A DNA stretch of 64,000 nt from an uncultured Prevotella sp. (GCA_905233245.1 CAJODK010000016.1:24399-88398); one strand, 5' to 3'. Shown: positions 17,398-27,639, numbered from the stretch's first letter. Translations and numbers: made by a program. Notes: generated from the sequence alone by a model not told the origin.

Positions 17398-17691
17398 ATG
17401 GCATTTATCATTAAGCCCATAGTCACCGAGAAGATGACTAAGATTACTGAGAAGCAGCCAAACCGCTATGGCTTCATCGTTAAGCCAGAGGCTAACAAAC
17501 TCCAGATTAAGCAGGAGGTTGAGGCTCGCTACAATGTGACAGTAGAAGACGTTAACACAATGAAGTATGCTGGCAAGCGTTCATCACGCTATACTAAGGC
17601 AGGTCTCATTCGTGGTCAGCGTAACGCCTTCAAGAAAGCTATCGTTACTCTGAAGAGCGGCGATGAAATAGATTTTTACAGCAATATTTAA
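17398..17691 (+). CDS. rplW: 50S ribosomal protein L23
   Basis: 97 residues; sits at the exit of the peptide tunnel and contacts trigger factor and SRP. Begins MAFIIKPIVTEKMTKI, with typical YGFIVKPEANKLQIKQEVE. An AGGAGA box (17384-17389), eight bases before the ATG, is a rare Shine-Dalgarno-like site for this phylum. Confidence 0.97.
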   Translation: MAFIIKPIVTEKMTKITEKQPNRYGFIVKPEANKLQIKQEVEARYNVTVEDVNTMKYAGKRSSRYTKAGLIRGQRNAFKKAIVTLKSGDEIDFYSNI

Positions 17692-17699
17692 TATAAGAA

Positions 17700-18512
17700 A
17701 TGGCAGTACGTAAATTAAAACCAGTTACACCTGGTCAAAGACACAAGGTTATTGGCACGTTCGAGGATATTACTGCATCCGTGCCAGAGAAGTCTCGCTC
17801 TACCGGCGGTCGAAACAACACCGGTAAGATGACCGTTCGCTACATGGGTGGCGGTCACAAGAGGAAGTTCCGTTTCATCGACTTCAAGCGAGAGAAAGAT
17901 GGTGTTCCAGCTACAGTAAAGTCAATAGAGTACGATCCAAACCGCTCTGCGCGCATCGCACTCCTGTACTATGCTGATGGTGAAAAGCGTTACATCATAG
18001 CTCCTAACGGACTTCAGGTAGGTGCTACTCTGATGTCTGGTGCTGATGCTGTACCAGAGGTAGGTAACGCCCTCCCACTTGCTAACATTCCAGTAGGTAC
18101 CGTAATCCACAACATCGAGCTCCGCCCAGGTCAGGGTGCTCTGCTCGTTCGTTCGGCTGGTAATTTCGCTCAGTTGACTTCTCGTGAAGGCAGTTACTGT
18201 GTAATCAAGCTCCCTTCAGGTGAGACCCGCAAGGTGCTCTCTGCTTGCAAGGCTACCATTGGTGCTGTAGGCAATTCTGACCACGCACTCGAGCAGTCCG
18301 GTAAGGCTGGTCGTTCTCGCTGGCTTGGTCGTCGCCCACACAACCGTGGTGTAGTAATGAACCCAGTAGATCACCCAATGGGCGGTGGTGAAGGTCGTCA
18401 GTCAGGCGGTCATCCACGTTCACGCACTGGCCTCTACGCTAAGGGTAAGAAGACTCGCGCACCAAAGAAGCAGTCTAACAAGTACATCATAGAAAGAGCT
18501 AACAAGAAGTAA
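17700..18512 (+). CDS. rplB: 50S ribosomal protein L2
   Basis: 270 residues. Conserved protein near the peptidyl-transferase centre. Signature [15 protein letters not shown] in the N-terminal part and, near the C-terminus, [16 protein letters not shown] containing the histidine needed for activity in other species. Eight bases after rplW. Confidence 0.98.
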   Translation: MAVRKLKPVTPGQRHKVIGTFEDITASVPEKSRSTGGRNNTGKMTVRYMGGGHKRKFRFIDFKREKDGVPATVKSIEYDPNRSARIALLYYADGEKRYIIAPNGLQVGATLMSGADAVPEVGNALPLANIPVGTVIHNIELRPGQGALLVRSAGNFAQLTSREGSYCVIKLPSGETRKVLSACKATIGAVGNSDHALEQSGKAGRSRWLGRRPHNRGVVMNPVDHPMGGGEGRQSGGHPRSRTGLYAKGKKTRAPKKQSNKYIIERANKK

Positions 18513-18537
18513 TCCACAAAATTAACAAGAGAAAATT

Positions 18538-18804
18538 ATGAGTCGTTCACTTAAAAAAGGTCCATATATCAACGTTTCTCTCGAGAAGAAGATTCTCGCT
18601 ATGAACGAGAGCGGTAAGAAGACTGTCGTAAAGACATGGGCTAGAGCTTCTGTAATTTCACCAGATTTCGTGGGTCATACAGTAGCTGTTCATAACGGTA
18701 ATAAATTCATTCCTGTCTATGTTACGGAGAACATGGTAGGTCACAAGCTCGGTGAGTTTGCTCCTACACGTCGCTTCGGTGGCCATGCTGGCAACAAGAA
18801 ATAA
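18538..18804 (+). CDS. rpsS: 30S ribosomal protein S19
   Basis: 88 residues. Head of the 30S subunit, partner of S13. Signature [15 protein letters not shown] at the start and [18 protein letters not shown] at the end. Follows rplB by 25 bases. Confidence 0.98.
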   Translation: MSRSLKKGPYINVSLEKKILAMNESGKKTVVKTWARASVISPDFVGHTVAVHNGNKFIPVYVTENMVGHKLGEFAPTRRFGGHAGNKK

Positions 18805-18843
18805 TGACAGGCACCTAACCATTTAAAAAAGTAAATCCAAAAA

Positions 18844-19245
18844 ATGGGAGCTAGAAAACATATCGCGGCTGAGAAACTTAAGGAAGCTCGCAAGAATCAA
18901 TATTTTGCCAAGCTCATAGGTGTACCATCATCACCACGCAAGATGCGCTACGTAGTAGATATGATTCGTGGCATGGAGGTAAATCGTGCACTTGGCGTGC
19001 TCAGATTCTCTAAGAAGCAGGCTGCTGCTGACGTAGAGAAGCTGCTCCGCTCTGCCATCGCCAACTGGGAGGTCAAGAACGACCGCAAGGCTGAGGATGG
19101 TGAGCTGTATATATCAAAGGTATTCGTAGATGAAGGCGTTACGATGAAGCGCATGCGCCCTGCTCCACAGGGTCGTGGATACCGCATCCGTAAGCGTTCA
19201 AACCACGTAACACTGTTTGTTGACACCAAAACTAATGATAAATAA
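18844..19245 (+). CDS. rplV: 50S ribosomal protein L22
   Basis: 133 residues. Lines the exit tunnel with a long beta-hairpin ([20 protein letters not shown]), the site where macrolide resistance mutations map in other bacteria. Follows rpsS by 39 bases and precedes rpsC by eight. Confidence 0.98.
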   Translation: MGARKHIAAEKLKEARKNQYFAKLIGVPSSPRKMRYVVDMIRGMEVNRALGVLRFSKKQAAADVEKLLRSAIANWEVKNDRKAEDGELYISKVFVDEGVTMKRMRPAPQGRGYRIRKRSNHVTLFVDTKTNDK

Positions 19246-19253
19246 GGAATAGA

Positions 19254-19985
19254 ATGGGACAGAAAGTTAATCCAATAGCAAACCGCCTCGGCATTGTCCG
19301 CGGTTGGGATTCAAACTGGTTCGGTGGAAAGAACTTCGGAGAAAACCTCGTAGAGGACCAGAAAATCCGTAAGTATCTGAACGAGCGTCTCGCTAAGGCC
19401 AGCGTGTCTCGCATCGTCATCGAGCGCACTTTGAAGCGTGTCACCATCACTATCTGCACAGCCCGTCCGGGTATTGTCATTGGTAAGGGTGGTGAAGAAG
19501 TTGACAAACTCAAGGAAGAGCTGAAGAAGCTCTATAAGAAAGAGGTTCAGATCAACATCTTCGAAATCAAGAAGCCAGACCTCGATGCTAATATCGTAGC
19601 AAACTCTATCGCTCGCCAGGTAGAGGGCAAGATAGCTTATCGCCGTGCCATCAAGATGGCAATTCAGAACACCATGCGTGCTGGCGCTGAGGGCATCAAG
19701 GTACAGATCTCTGGTCGTCTGAACGGCGCCGAGATAGCTCGCGCAGAGATGCTGAAGGAGGGTCGTACTCCTCTGCACACTTTCCGCGCAGACATCGATT
19801 ACTGCAAGACAGAAGCTCTCACTAAGGTAGGTATCCTTGGTATCAAGGTATGGATCTGCCGTGGTGAAGTATATGGCAAGAAGGATCTCGCTCCTAACTT
19901 CTCTCAGGAGAGCAAGGGTGCTGGTCGTTCAGCAGGCCGTCAGGGCGGTCGTGGCGGTAACCGTAAGAGAAACAATAACCGTTAA
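19254..19985 (+). CDS. rpsC: 30S ribosomal protein S3
   Basis: 243 residues. KH domain ([20 protein letters not shown]) for RNA binding at the mRNA entry of the 30S head, then the C-terminal domain with GVKVWI-type sequence and a Gly/Arg/Asn-rich tail ending RKRNNNR. The start [20 protein letters not shown] is typical. Confidence 0.98.
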   Translation: MGQKVNPIANRLGIVRGWDSNWFGGKNFGENLVEDQKIRKYLNERLAKASVSRIVIERTLKRVTITICTARPGIVIGKGGEEVDKLKEELKKLYKKEVQINIFEIKKPDLDANIVANSIARQVEGKIAYRRAIKMAIQNTMRAGAEGIKVQISGRLNGAEIARAEMLKEGRTPLHTFRADIDYCKTEALTKVGILGIKVWICRGEVYGKKDLAPNFSQESKGAGRSAGRQGGRGGNRKRNNNR

Positions 19986-20002
19986 AAAAGTAAGAATCTA
20001 CT

Positions 20003-20431
20003 ATGTTACAGCCAAAAAGAGTAAAATATAGAAGACCGCAGGATGGTCGTGGCAATAAGGGCAACGCACATCGCGGTACACAGCTTGCTTTCGGTTCTTT
20101 CGGCATCAAGACTCTTGAGCCAAAGTGGATCGACAGCCGCCAGATAGAGGCTGCCCGTGTAGCTATCAACCGTTACATGAACCGTGAGGGTCAGGTATGG
20201 ATCCGTATCTTCCCTGACAAACCAATCACTCGCAAGCCTGCTGACGTACGTATGGGTAAAGGTAAGGGTGACCCAGCTGGATGGGTAGCACCTGTAACTC
20301 CAGGACGTATTCTGTTTGAGGTAGAAGGCGTACCTTTTGACACCGCTAAGGAGGCTCTCCGTCTCGGTGCTCAGAAGCTGCCAGTAAAGACAAAGTTTGT
20401 TGTACGTCGTGATTACGATAAAAACGCTTAA
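20003..20431 (+). CDS. rplP: 50S ribosomal protein L16
   Basis: 142 residues; helps position tRNA in the A site. [17 protein letters not shown] at the start, with [20 protein letters not shown]. Seventeen bases after rpsC. Confidence 0.98.
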   Translation: MLQPKRVKYRRPQDGRGNKGNAHRGTQLAFGSFGIKTLEPKWIDSRQIEAARVAINRYMNREGQVWIRIFPDKPITRKPADVRMGKGKGDPAGWVAPVTPGRILFEVEGVPFDTAKEALRLGAQKLPVKTKFVVRRDYDKNA

Positions 20432-20434
20432 ACT

Positions 20435-20623
20435 ATGAAGATTAAAGAAGTAAAAGAACTCGAAACCAACGATTTGGTAGAGAAGTTGGAGAATGCAAAG
20501 GTAGCTCTCGAAACTCTGAAGCTCAACCACCAGGTTTCTCCACTTGAGAATCCATCACAGATTAAGGCTGCTCGTCGTGACATCGCACGTATGATGACAG
20601 AACTCAATTCACGTAATAAATAA
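20435..20623 (+). CDS. rpmC: 50S ribosomal protein L29
   Basis: 62 residues, two-helix protein near the tunnel exit. [20 protein letters not shown] then [24 protein letters not shown] sequence and the final [12 protein letters not shown]. Three bases after rplP. Confidence 0.97.
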   Translation: MKIKEVKELETNDLVEKLENAKVALETLKLNHQVSPLENPSQIKAARRDIARMMTELNSRNK

Positions 20624-20634
20624 TAATGGTCCAT

Positions 20635-20892
20635 ATGGAACAGCGTAATTTAAGAAAAACCAGACAGGGTGTCGTTACCAGTAACAAGATGGATAAGACC
20701 ATTGTTATTGCGTCAAAGTTCAAAGAGAAGCACCCAATCTATGGAAAGTTTGTGCAGAAGACCAAGAAGTATCATGCACATGACGAGAAGAATGAGGCAC
20801 AGGTAGGCGATACCGTACTCATCATGGAGACCCGTCCACTCTCTAAGACTAAGAGATGGAGATTAGTTTCAATAATTGAAAAAGCTAAGTAA
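20635..20892 (+). CDS. rpsQ: 30S ribosomal protein S17
   Basis: 85 residues from the chosen ATG 20635 ([14 protein letters not shown]), which matches the usual S17 N-terminus. An in-frame ATG at 20626 would add MVH. OB-fold primary rRNA-binding protein; conserved [29 protein letters not shown] and [14 protein letters not shown]. Confidence 0.97.
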   Translation: MEQRNLRKTRQGVVTSNKMDKTIVIASKFKEKHPIYGKFVQKTKKYHAHDEKNEAQVGDTVLIMETRPLSKTKRWRLVSIIEKAK

Positions 20893-20894
20893 AA

Positions 20895-21260
20895 ATGATA
20901 CAGGCAGAATCAAGACTTACAGTATGTGATAACAGCGGTGCACGCGAGGCTCTCTGCATCCGTGTTCTTGGTGGTACCAAGCGCCGTTATGCTAGCGTAG
21001 GTGACGTAATTGTCGTAGCTGTCAAGAACGTTATCCCTTCTAGCGACCTGAAGAAAGGTGCAGTATCTAAGGCTCTCATCGTACGTACGAAGAAGGAGAT
21101 CCGTCGTGCTGACGGCTCTTACATCCGTTTCGATGACAATGCTTGTGTCCTCCTCAATAACGCTGGTGAACTCCGCGGCAGCCGTATCTTCGGCCCTGTT
21201 GCTCGTGAGCTCCGTGCCGTTAATATGAAGGTCGTTTCTCTCGCACCTGAGGTACTTTAG
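20895..21260 (+). CDS. rplN: 50S ribosomal protein L14
   Basis: 121 residues. Subunit-interface protein; begins [20 protein letters not shown] and ends [23 protein letters not shown] in the normal way. Two bases after rpsQ, so very tight coupling in the operon. Confidence 0.98.
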   Translation: MIQAESRLTVCDNSGAREALCIRVLGGTKRRYASVGDVIVVAVKNVIPSSDLKKGAVSKALIVRTKKEIRRADGSYIRFDDNACVLLNNAGELRGSRIFGPVARELRAVNMKVVSLAPEVL

Positions 21261-21291
21261 TTTCTCACACCTTAAAAGAGTATTTAAAACA

Positions 21292-21609
21292 ATGAGTAAG
21301 TTACATATCAGAAAAGGCGATAACGTAATTGTACTGGCTGGTCGCGACAAAGGCAAGACCGGTAAGGTGCAGAAAGTGCTCGTAGAGGACAACCGCGCTA
21401 TCGTAGAGGGCATCAATATGGTTTCTAAGAGCCAGAAGCCCTCAGCACAGAACCCTCAGGGTGGTATTGTAAAGCAGGAGGCTCCTATCCACATCTCAAA
21501 CCTGAGCCTCATTGATCCAAAGAGCGGAAAGGCTACTCGCGTGTCTATCAAGCACGAGGGCAAGAACGTTATCCGTATCGCTAAAAAGTCAGGGGAGGAA
21601 ATCAAGTAA
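21292..21609 (+). CDS. rplX: 50S ribosomal protein L24
   Basis: 105 residues. KOW-motif assembly initiator: [21 protein letters not shown] then [20 protein letters not shown]. The stop and the rplE start share one base (TAATG). Confidence 0.98.
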   Translation: MSKLHIRKGDNVIVLAGRDKGKTGKVQKVLVEDNRAIVEGINMVSKSQKPSAQNPQGGIVKQEAPIHISNLSLIDPKSGKATRVSIKHEGKNVIRIAKKSGEEIK

Positions 21610-22154
21610 TGGATACAGCACAATTAAAGAAAGTATATAAGGAGACTATCGCTCCTGAGCTGAAGAAGCAGTTCAACTACACTTCAGCAATGCAGATTCC
21701 TGAGCTGAAGAAGATTGTTGTCAACATGGGTCTCGGTGACGCTACCCAGGACAAGAAGATTATCGAGGTAGCTATCAATGAGATTACAGCAATCACCGGT
21801 CAGAAGGCCGTTGCTACATACTCAAAGAAGGATATCGCAAACTTCAAGCTCCGTAAGAAGATGCCTATCGGTGTCATGGTAACACTGCGTCGTGAGCGCA
21901 TGTACGAATTCCTTGAGAAGCTCGTTCGCGTTGCTCTTCCACGTATCCGTGACTTCAAGGGTATTCAGACAAAGCTCGATGGCCGTGGCAACTACAACCT
22001 CGGTATTCAGGAGCAGATCATATTCCCAGAGATCAACATCGATTCTATCGATCGCATCCAGGGTATGAACATCACCTTCGTAACATCAGCAAAGACCGAT
22101 GAAGAGGGCTTCGCACTGCTCAAGGCATTCGGTCTTCCATTCAAGAACGCTTAA
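21609..22154 (+). CDS. rplE: 50S ribosomal protein L5
   Basis: 181 residues. 5S rRNA-binding protein. Signature [21 protein letters not shown] and [16 protein letters not shown]. Overlaps rplX by one base, which favours translational coupling. Confidence 0.98.
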   Translation: MDTAQLKKVYKETIAPELKKQFNYTSAMQIPELKKIVVNMGLGDATQDKKIIEVAINEITAITGQKAVATYSKKDIANFKLRKKMPIGVMVTLRRERMYEFLEKLVRVALPRIRDFKGIQTKLDGRGNYNLGIQEQIIFPEINIDSIDRIQGMNITFVTSAKTDEEGFALLKAFGLPFKNA

Positions 22155-22169
22155 TAAAGACAAAGCACT

Positions 22170-22472
22170 ATGGCAAAAGAATCAATGAAAGCTCGCGAGG
22201 TAAAGCGCGCAAAACTCGTTGCTCGTTACGCTGAGAAGCGTGCCGCTCTCAAGAAGGTCATCGCTACCTCAGAGGATGCTGCAGAGCGCTACGAGGCAGC
22301 ACGTGCACTTCAGGCTATTCCAAAGAACGCCAATCCTATCCGCCTGCACAACCGTTGCAAGGTGACAGGTCGTCCAAAGGGTTACATCCGCCAGTTCGGC
22401 ATCTCTCGTATTCAGTTCCGTGAGATGGCTTCTGCAGGACTTATCCCAGGCGTTAAGAAGGCAAGCTGGTAA
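22170..22472 (+). CDS. rpsN: 30S ribosomal protein S14 (long, zinc-free form)
   Basis: 100 residues. The long form with [20 protein letters not shown]; only one Cys remains, so there is no zinc ribbon. The rpmJ product here is also a zinc-free form. A structured gap follows before rpsH. Confidence 0.97.
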   Translation: MAKESMKAREVKRAKLVARYAEKRAALKKVIATSEDAAERYEAARALQAIPKNANPIRLHNRCKVTGRPKGYIRQFGISRIQFREMASAGLIPGVKKASW

Positions 22473-22502
22473 ACAGAAGCGAAAACTATTTTTATTATTA
22501 AT

Positions 22503-22526
22503 ATTGTCGGGGAAGTCCCGATCAAT
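22503..22526 (+). promoter_or_regulatory. Small hairpin in the rpsN-rpsH gap
   Basis: ATTG-TCGGG (22503-22511, with the stem core 22507-22511) pairs with CCCGA-(T)-CAAT (22517-22526), nine pairs with one bulge, 16 bases ahead of rpsH. Most other gaps in this cluster lack such structure, so it may be a protein-binding or processing site; function unknown. Confidence 0.4.
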
Positions 22527-22541
22527 TAACAATTCATTTTT

Positions 22542-22937
22542 ATGACAGATCCAATAGCAGATTATCTGACAAGACTCAGAAACGCCATCATGGCTAATCA
22601 CCGTGTTGTGGAGGTTCCTGCGTCAAACCTGAAGAAGGAAATCACAAAGATTCTCTTCGAGAAAGGTTACATCTTGAACTACAAGTTCATTGAGGATGGT
22701 CCTCAGGGCGCTATCAAGGTCGCTCTCAAGTACGATCCTATCACAAAGAAGAACGCTATCAAGTGTTTGAAGCGCGTGTCAACTCCCGGTCTTCGTAAGT
22801 ACACCGGTTACAAGGACATGCCACGAGTTATTAACGGATTGGGCATCGCAATACTGTCCACATCTAAAGGTGTAATGACAGACAAAGAGGCTGCCGAGCA
22901 GAAGATTGGCGGTGAGGTTCTTTGCTATGTTTATTAA
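22542..22937 (+). CDS. rpsH: 30S ribosomal protein S8
   Basis: 131 residues. Binds helix 21 of 16S rRNA and is a translational repressor of the spc operon in enterobacteria. Signature MTDPIADYLTRLRNAI and GLGIAILSTSKGVMTDKEA. Preceded by a 69-base gap with a hairpin. Confidence 0.98.
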   Translation: MTDPIADYLTRLRNAIMANHRVVEVPASNLKKEITKILFEKGYILNYKFIEDGPQGAIKVALKYDPITKKNAIKCLKRVSTPGLRKYTGYKDMPRVINGLGIAILSTSKGVMTDKEAAEQKIGGEVLCYVY

Positions 22938-22952
22938 TTGGAGGATTACAAT

Positions 22953-23519
22953 ATGTCAAGAATAGGTAAATTGCCAATTAGCATCCCTGCAGGTGTTACA
23001 GTATCACAGAATGATGGCGTTGTAACCGTAAAGGGACCTAAGGGTGAACTTTCTCAGAAGGTTGACTCTTCTATCATCATGAAGGTTGAAGATAATCAGA
23101 TTACATTCGAGATTGACGAGAACAACCCTGTAAACTACAAGCAGAAGCAGGCTTTCCACGGTCTGTACCGTTCACTTGTAAACAACATGGTTGTAGGTGT
23201 CAGCGAGGGCTACAAGAAGGTGCTCGAGCTCGTAGGTGTAGGTTACCGTGTGTCAAACAAGGGTAACATCATCGAGTTCTCTCTCGGCTATACTCACCCT
23301 ATCATCATCGAACTTCCTAAGGAGGTAAAGGTTGAGACCAAGTCTGAGCGTAACCAGAACCCACTCTTAATCCTCGAGTCATGCGATAAGCAGTTGATTG
23401 GACTCATCTGTGCAAAGATTCGTTCTTTCCGTAAGCCAGAGCCTTATAAGGGTAAGGGTATCCTGTTCCAGGGCGAGGTTATCCGCAGAAAGTCTGGTAA
23501 GTCAGCTTCAGCTAAGTAA
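22953..23519 (+). CDS. rplF: 50S ribosomal protein L6
   Basis: 188 residues from ATG 22953 (MSRIGKLPISIPAGV), the usual N-terminus. The open frame extends to a TTG at 22938, but GGAGG at 22940-22944, eight bases before the ATG, fixes the start. Two L6 domains with IELPKEVKVE and KPEPYKGKGI. Confidence 0.97.
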   Translation: MSRIGKLPISIPAGVTVSQNDGVVTVKGPKGELSQKVDSSIIMKVEDNQITFEIDENNPVNYKQKQAFHGLYRSLVNNMVVGVSEGYKKVLELVGVGYRVSNKGNIIEFSLGYTHPIIIELPKEVKVETKSERNQNPLLILESCDKQLIGLICAKIRSFRKPEPYKGKGILFQGEVIRRKSGKSASAK

Positions 23520-23528
23520 ATTACGACT

Positions 23529-23873
23529 ATGACAACAAAGAAAGTAGAAAGACGAATCAAAATCAAGTATAGAGTTCGTAAGAACGTAAATGGCAATGCA
23601 GAGCGTCCACGTCTCAGCGTGTTCCGTTCTAACAAGCAGATTTACGCTCAGGTAATAAATGATGTAACTGGTACCACTCTGGCTTCTGCATCTTCACTCG
23701 GTCTGGAGGCTATGCCAAAGATTGAGCAGGCACAGAAGGTCGGTGCTCTTCTGGCTGAGAAGGCTAAGGCAGCAGGTATTACATCAGTAGTGTTTGACCG
23801 TAACGGCTACCTCTATCACGGTCGCGTAAAGGCTCTTGCCGACGCAGCTCGTGAGGGTGGTCTTAACTTCTAA
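23529..23873 (+). CDS. rplR: 50S ribosomal protein L18
   Basis: 114 residues. Binds 5S rRNA with L5. [20 protein letters not shown] and [20 protein letters not shown] are diagnostic. Confidence 0.98.
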   Translation: MTTKKVERRIKIKYRVRKNVNGNAERPRLSVFRSNKQIYAQVINDVTGTTLASASSLGLEAMPKIEQAQKVGALLAEKAKAAGITSVVFDRNGYLYHGRVKALADAAREGGLNF

Positions 23874-23887
23874 ACGATTATATAGCA

Positions 23888-24394
23888 ATGGATAAAGTAA
23901 AAATAAACAGTGACGTTGAGTTGAAAGACAAGCTGGTTGCTATCAACCGTGTTACTAAGGTAACAAAGGGTGGTCGCACCTTCACATTCGCTGCTATTGT
24001 CGTTGTAGGTGACGGTAATGGTACTATCGGATGGGGTCTGGGTAAGGCAGGCGAAGTACAGCAGGCAATTGCTAAGGGTACTGAGGCTGCTAAGAAGAAT
24101 CTCGTTAAGATTCCAGTAATCAAGGGTACTATCCCTCATGAGGTAGAGGTACGCTTCGGTGGTGCTCAGGTATTCCTGAGACCTGCTGCACAGGGTACAG
24201 GACTTGTTGCCGGTGGCGCTATGCGTCCAGTGCTCGAGAGCGTTGGTATTACTGACGTGCTCGCTAAGTCAAAGGGTTCTTCTAACCCTCACAACCTCGT
24301 AAAGGCTACCATCAAGGCTCTCTCTGAGATGCGTGATGCCTACACAGTAGCTCACGAGCGTGGAGTATCTATGAGTAAAGTATTTAACGGTTAA
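23888..24394 (+). CDS. rpsE: 30S ribosomal protein S5
   Basis: 168 residues. Decoding-accuracy protein with the S5 signature [18 protein letters not shown] and [15 protein letters not shown], followed by [18 protein letters not shown] near the C-terminus. Fourteen bases after rplR. Confidence 0.98.
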   Translation: MDKVKINSDVELKDKLVAINRVTKVTKGGRTFTFAAIVVVGDGNGTIGWGLGKAGEVQQAIAKGTEAAKKNLVKIPVIKGTIPHEVEVRFGGAQVFLRPAAQGTGLVAGGAMRPVLESVGITDVLAKSKGSSNPHNLVKATIKALSEMRDAYTVAHERGVSMSKVFNG

Positions 24395-24414
24395 TATAAT
24401 AGGAGGAATACACA

Positions 24415-24591
24415 ATGGCAACAATAAAAGTAAAGCAGATAAAGAGCCGTATCGGTGCTTCTGCAGACCAGAAGCGTACCCTTCTTGCACTGGGTCTCCG
24501 CAAGATCTCTCAGGTAGTAGAGGTTGAGGACAACCCATCTATCCGTGGTATGATACGTAAGGTGCATCACCTGACAACAGTAGTAGAGTAA
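24415..24591 (+). CDS. rpmD: 50S ribosomal protein L30
   Basis: 58 residues (MATIKVKQIKSRIGAS to TTVVE), usual length. A true AGGAGG box at 24401-24406, eight bases before the ATG, is exceptional in this phylum. It lies between rpsE and rplO as in other spc operons. Confidence 0.95.
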   Translation: MATIKVKQIKSRIGASADQKRTLLALGLRKISQVVEVEDNPSIRGMIRKVHHLTTVVE

Positions 24592-24618
24592 TAACAACCA
24601 AACTAAAACGACAAGATT

Positions 24619-25065
24619 ATGAAATTGAATAATTTGCAGCCAGCTGCTGGTTCAACCCATTCACGTCGTCGTATCGGTCGTGGTCCTGGTTCAGGTCTCG
24701 GCGGTACCTCTACTCGTGGTCACAAGGGTGCTAAGGCACGTTCTGGTTATAAGAGAAAGATTGGATTCGAAGGTGGTCAGATGCCTCTGCAGCGTCGCGT
24801 TCCTAAGTTCGGATTCAAGAACATCAACCACAAGGAATACTTCGCAGTAAACCTCTCTACCCTGCAGAAGCTTGCAGAGCGTAAGGGTTATGAGAAGATT
24901 GGCATAGCAGAACTGCAGGCAGCAGGTCTCACCAATGGTAAGGAACTCGTTAAGGTTCTCGCCAACGGTAAACTCACCGCTAAGCTGACAGTAGAGGCTA
25001 ACGCTTTCTCTAAGACTGCAGAAGAGGCTATCAAGGCAGCAGGCGGCAACGCTGTTGTACTCTAA
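24619..25065 (+). CDS. rplO: 50S ribosomal protein L15
   Basis: 148 residues. Late assembly protein with the Gly-rich N-terminus RRRIGRGPGSGLGGTSTRGH and FEGGQMPLQRRVPKFGF. Confidence 0.98.
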   Translation: MKLNNLQPAAGSTHSRRRIGRGPGSGLGGTSTRGHKGAKARSGYKRKIGFEGGQMPLQRRVPKFGFKNINHKEYFAVNLSTLQKLAERKGYEKIGIAELQAAGLTNGKELVKVLANGKLTAKLTVEANAFSKTAEEAIKAAGGNAVVL

Positions 25066-25095
25066 AGAAAACAACGTTTTTTACTCTAAGTAATA

Positions 25096-26436
25096 ATGAA
25101 GAAATTTATAGAGACACTGAAGAATTGCTGGAAGATTGAGGACTTGCGCATGCGACTCCTCATCACAATCCTCTTTGTCGCTATCTACCGCTTCGGTTCT
25201 TTCGTGGTTCTGCCGGGTATCAACCCAGCGAACCTCGAAAAACTGCAGCAGCAGACGGCAGGTGGTTTGATGTCCCTTCTCGATATGTTCTCCGGTGGTG
25301 CATTCTCCAACGCATCTATCTTTGCGCTCGGTATTATGCCTTACATCTCTGCGTCAATCGTAATGCAGCTCGTAGCTATCGCAGTACCTTCTTTCCAGAA
25401 GATGCAGCGTGAGGGTGAGAGTGGCCGTAAGAAGATTATGCAATATACCCGCTACCTGACAGTAGCCATATTGCTCTTTCAGGCTCCATCTTACCTCATG
25501 AACCTTAAGATGCAGTCACCTGGTGCTTTGGCATCTGGTCTGTCATGGTCTGAGTTCATGGTTCCAGCTACGATAATCCTTGCTGCTGGTTCGATGTTCA
25601 TTCTCTGGCTGGGTGAGCGCATCACCGACAAGGGCGTAGGCAATGGTATTTCACTCATCATTATGATTGGTATCATCGCTCGTCTGCCACAGTCTTTCTT
25701 CCAGGAAATCAGTAGTCGTCTGACTGCTATCACTGGTGGTGGTCTTATAATGTTCATCGCAGAGATTCTCATCCTGTATGCAGTAATTTGCGCAGCAATA
25801 CTTCTCGTACAGGGAACACGCAAGGTACCAGTACAGTACGCTAAGAAGCTCGTTGGCAACACGCAGTACGGCGGTGCTCGTCAGTATATCCCGCTGAAGT
25901 TGTTCGCAGCCAATGTTATGCCTATCATCTTTGCTCAGGCTCTGATGTTCATACCGCTGGCTATCGTGCAGTACAGCAGTGACAACCTCGGTTGGTTCAC
26001 CCGCTCTCTGCTCGACAACCGCAGCCTGTTGTATAATGTGGTCTATGTAATGCTCATCGTAGCATTCACATACTTCTATACTGCTATAACTCTGAACCCC
26101 ACACAGATGGCAGAGGATATGAAGCGAAACAACGGCTTCATCCCTGGCGTTCGTCCAGGTAAGGACACAGCCAACTACATTGAGGAGATTATGTCTCGCT
26201 TGACATTGCCTGGCTCACTGTTCATAGCCTTCATCGCCATCATGCCTGCACTTGCTGGTCTGCTTAATGTGCAGCAGGGATTCGCACAGTTCTTCGGTGG
26301 TACATCATTGCTCATCCTTGTGGGTGTAGTAATAGATACACTGCAGCAGATAGAGTCTCACCTGATGATGCGCCACTATGATGGTCTGCTCAATTCAGGT
26401 CGCACGCGTCCACAGCATGGTTTGAGTGCTTATTAA
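25096..26436 (+). CDS. secY: Preprotein translocase subunit SecY
   Basis: 446 residues with about ten membrane segments. Forms the protein-conducting channel with SecE and SecG in the inner membrane. Recognised by FGSFVVLPGINP, GGAFSNASIFALGIMPYISA, the cytoplasmic loops containing QREGESGRKK and GGARQYIPLK, and RPGKDTANYIEEIMSRLTLPGS. Needed for export of the secreted proteins encoded to the right. Confidence 0.98.
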   Translation: MKKFIETLKNCWKIEDLRMRLLITILFVAIYRFGSFVVLPGINPANLEKLQQQTAGGLMSLLDMFSGGAFSNASIFALGIMPYISASIVMQLVAIAVPSFQKMQREGESGRKKIMQYTRYLTVAILLFQAPSYLMNLKMQSPGALASGLSWSEFMVPATIILAAGSMFILWLGERITDKGVGNGISLIIMIGIIARLPQSFFQEISSRLTAITGGGLIMFIAEILILYAVICAAILLVQGTRKVPVQYAKKLVGNTQYGGARQYIPLKLFAANVMPIIFAQALMFIPLAIVQYSSDNLGWFTRSLLDNRSLLYNVVYVMLIVAFTYFYTAITLNPTQMAEDMKRNNGFIPGVRPGKDTANYIEEIMSRLTLPGSLFIAFIAIMPALAGLLNVQQGFAQFFGGTSLLILVGVVIDTLQQIESHLMMRHYDGLLNSGRTRPQHGLSAY

Positions 26437-26450
26437 TTAGTCTTTCGGAA

Positions 26451-27245
26451 GTGGCTATATTTCTAAAGACTGAGGAAGAGATAGAACTAATGCGCGCGGC
26501 CAATCAACTGGTTGGTCGCACGCTTGGTGAACTCGCCAGGCACATTCAGCCGGGTGTTTCGACTGCAGAGCTCAACAAGATTGCGGACACCTTCATACGA
26601 GATCATGGTGCAACGCCAACGTTCCTTGGTTTCCCCAATCCCTACGGCAGCGATTTTCCTGCAAGTATCTGTACTTCGGTAAATGAGTGCGTCGTACATG
26701 GAGTGCCAAGAGAAGACCAAATCCTAAAGGAAGGCGATATCATATCCATCGACTGTGGTACGCTGCTCAACGGATATAATGGTGACTCGGCATACACCTT
26801 CCCTGTGGGGGAGATTAGCGATGACGTTCGTCAGTTGCTCCGCACCACTAAGGAGAGTCTCTACGAGGCTATCAAGGTGGCAGTGCACGGCGGTCACGTA
26901 GGCGACATCAGTCAGACCGTACAGGACTATTGCGAGGCACAGGGTTACGGCATCGTCCGCGAACTGACCGGACACGGCATTGGCAAGAAAATGCACGAAG
27001 ACCCTCAGGTACCCAACTACGGCAGACGTGGTAACGGTCCCAAGTTGAAGGAGAATATGTGCATAGCCATCGAACCTATGGTGACACAGGGTGACCGCAA
27101 GGTATGGATGCTGGAGGACAAATGGTCTATCGTAACTCGCGACCAGAAACCAGCTGCTCACTATGAGCACACTATAGCAATCCGCAAGGGCGAGGCAGAG
27201 ATACTCTCCTCATTCGAAGAAATAGAAAACATTTTCAAGATTTAA
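26451..27245 (+). CDS. map: Type I methionine aminopeptidase
   Basis: 264 residues, starting at GTG 26451 (reads MAIFLKTEEEIELM). Removes the initiator Met from nascent proteins. Metal ligands are visible: Asp in SIDCGTLLNGYNGDSAYTF (two Asp), His in GHGIGKKMHEDP, Glu in IEPMV and Glu in HYEHTIA. The gene order secY-map-infA-rpmJ is the normal Bacteroidetes order. Confidence 0.97.
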   Translation: MAIFLKTEEEIELMRAANQLVGRTLGELARHIQPGVSTAELNKIADTFIRDHGATPTFLGFPNPYGSDFPASICTSVNECVVHGVPREDQILKEGDIISIDCGTLLNGYNGDSAYTFPVGEISDDVRQLLRTTKESLYEAIKVAVHGGHVGDISQTVQDYCEAQGYGIVRELTGHGIGKKMHEDPQVPNYGRRGNGPKLKENMCIAIEPMVTQGDRKVWMLEDKWSIVTRDQKPAAHYEHTIAIRKGEAEILSSFEEIENIFKI

Positions 27246-27273
27246 TTAATCAGATACACTATATAATAAAGGT

Positions 27274-27492
27274 ATGGCAAAGCAGTCTGCTATAGAACAG
27301 GATGGTACCATCATTGAGGCACTGAGCAATGCAATGTTCCGTGTAGAACTCGAGAATGGTGTGCAGATCATAGCTCACATCTCTGGTAAGATGCGCATGC
27401 ATTATATCAAGATTCTCCCTGGCGACAAGGTCAAGGTAGAGATGAGTCCTTATGACCTGACCAAGGGACGTATAAGTTTCCGTTACAAGTAA
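27274..27492 (+). CDS. infA: Translation initiation factor IF-1
   Basis: 72 residues. Single OB fold; [29 protein letters not shown] and [19 protein letters not shown] are diagnostic. Binds the 30S A site during initiation. Confidence 0.98.
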   Translation: MAKQSAIEQDGTIIEALSNAMFRVELENGVQIIAHISGKMRMHYIKILPGDKVKVEMSPYDLTKGRISFRYK

Positions 27493-27519
27493 ACAATACA
27501 AAATCCAAATAATAAGAAG

Positions 27520-27636
27520 ATGAAGACAAGAGCATCATTAAAGAAGCGTACTCCTGACTGCGTTATCGTACGTCGTAAGGGTCGTCTTTTCCTTATCAAC
27601 AAGAAAAACCCTAAGTTTAAGCTTCGTCAGGGTTAA
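27520..27636 (+). CDS. rpmJ: 50S ribosomal protein L36
   Basis: 38 residues ([20 protein letters not shown] ... KFKLRQG). Only one of the zinc-binding cysteines is present, as in other Bacteroidetes L36. Lies 27 bases after infA. Confidence 0.93.
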   Translation: MKTRASLKKRTPDCVIVRRKGRLFLINKKNPKFKLRQG

Positions 27637-27639
27637 AAA

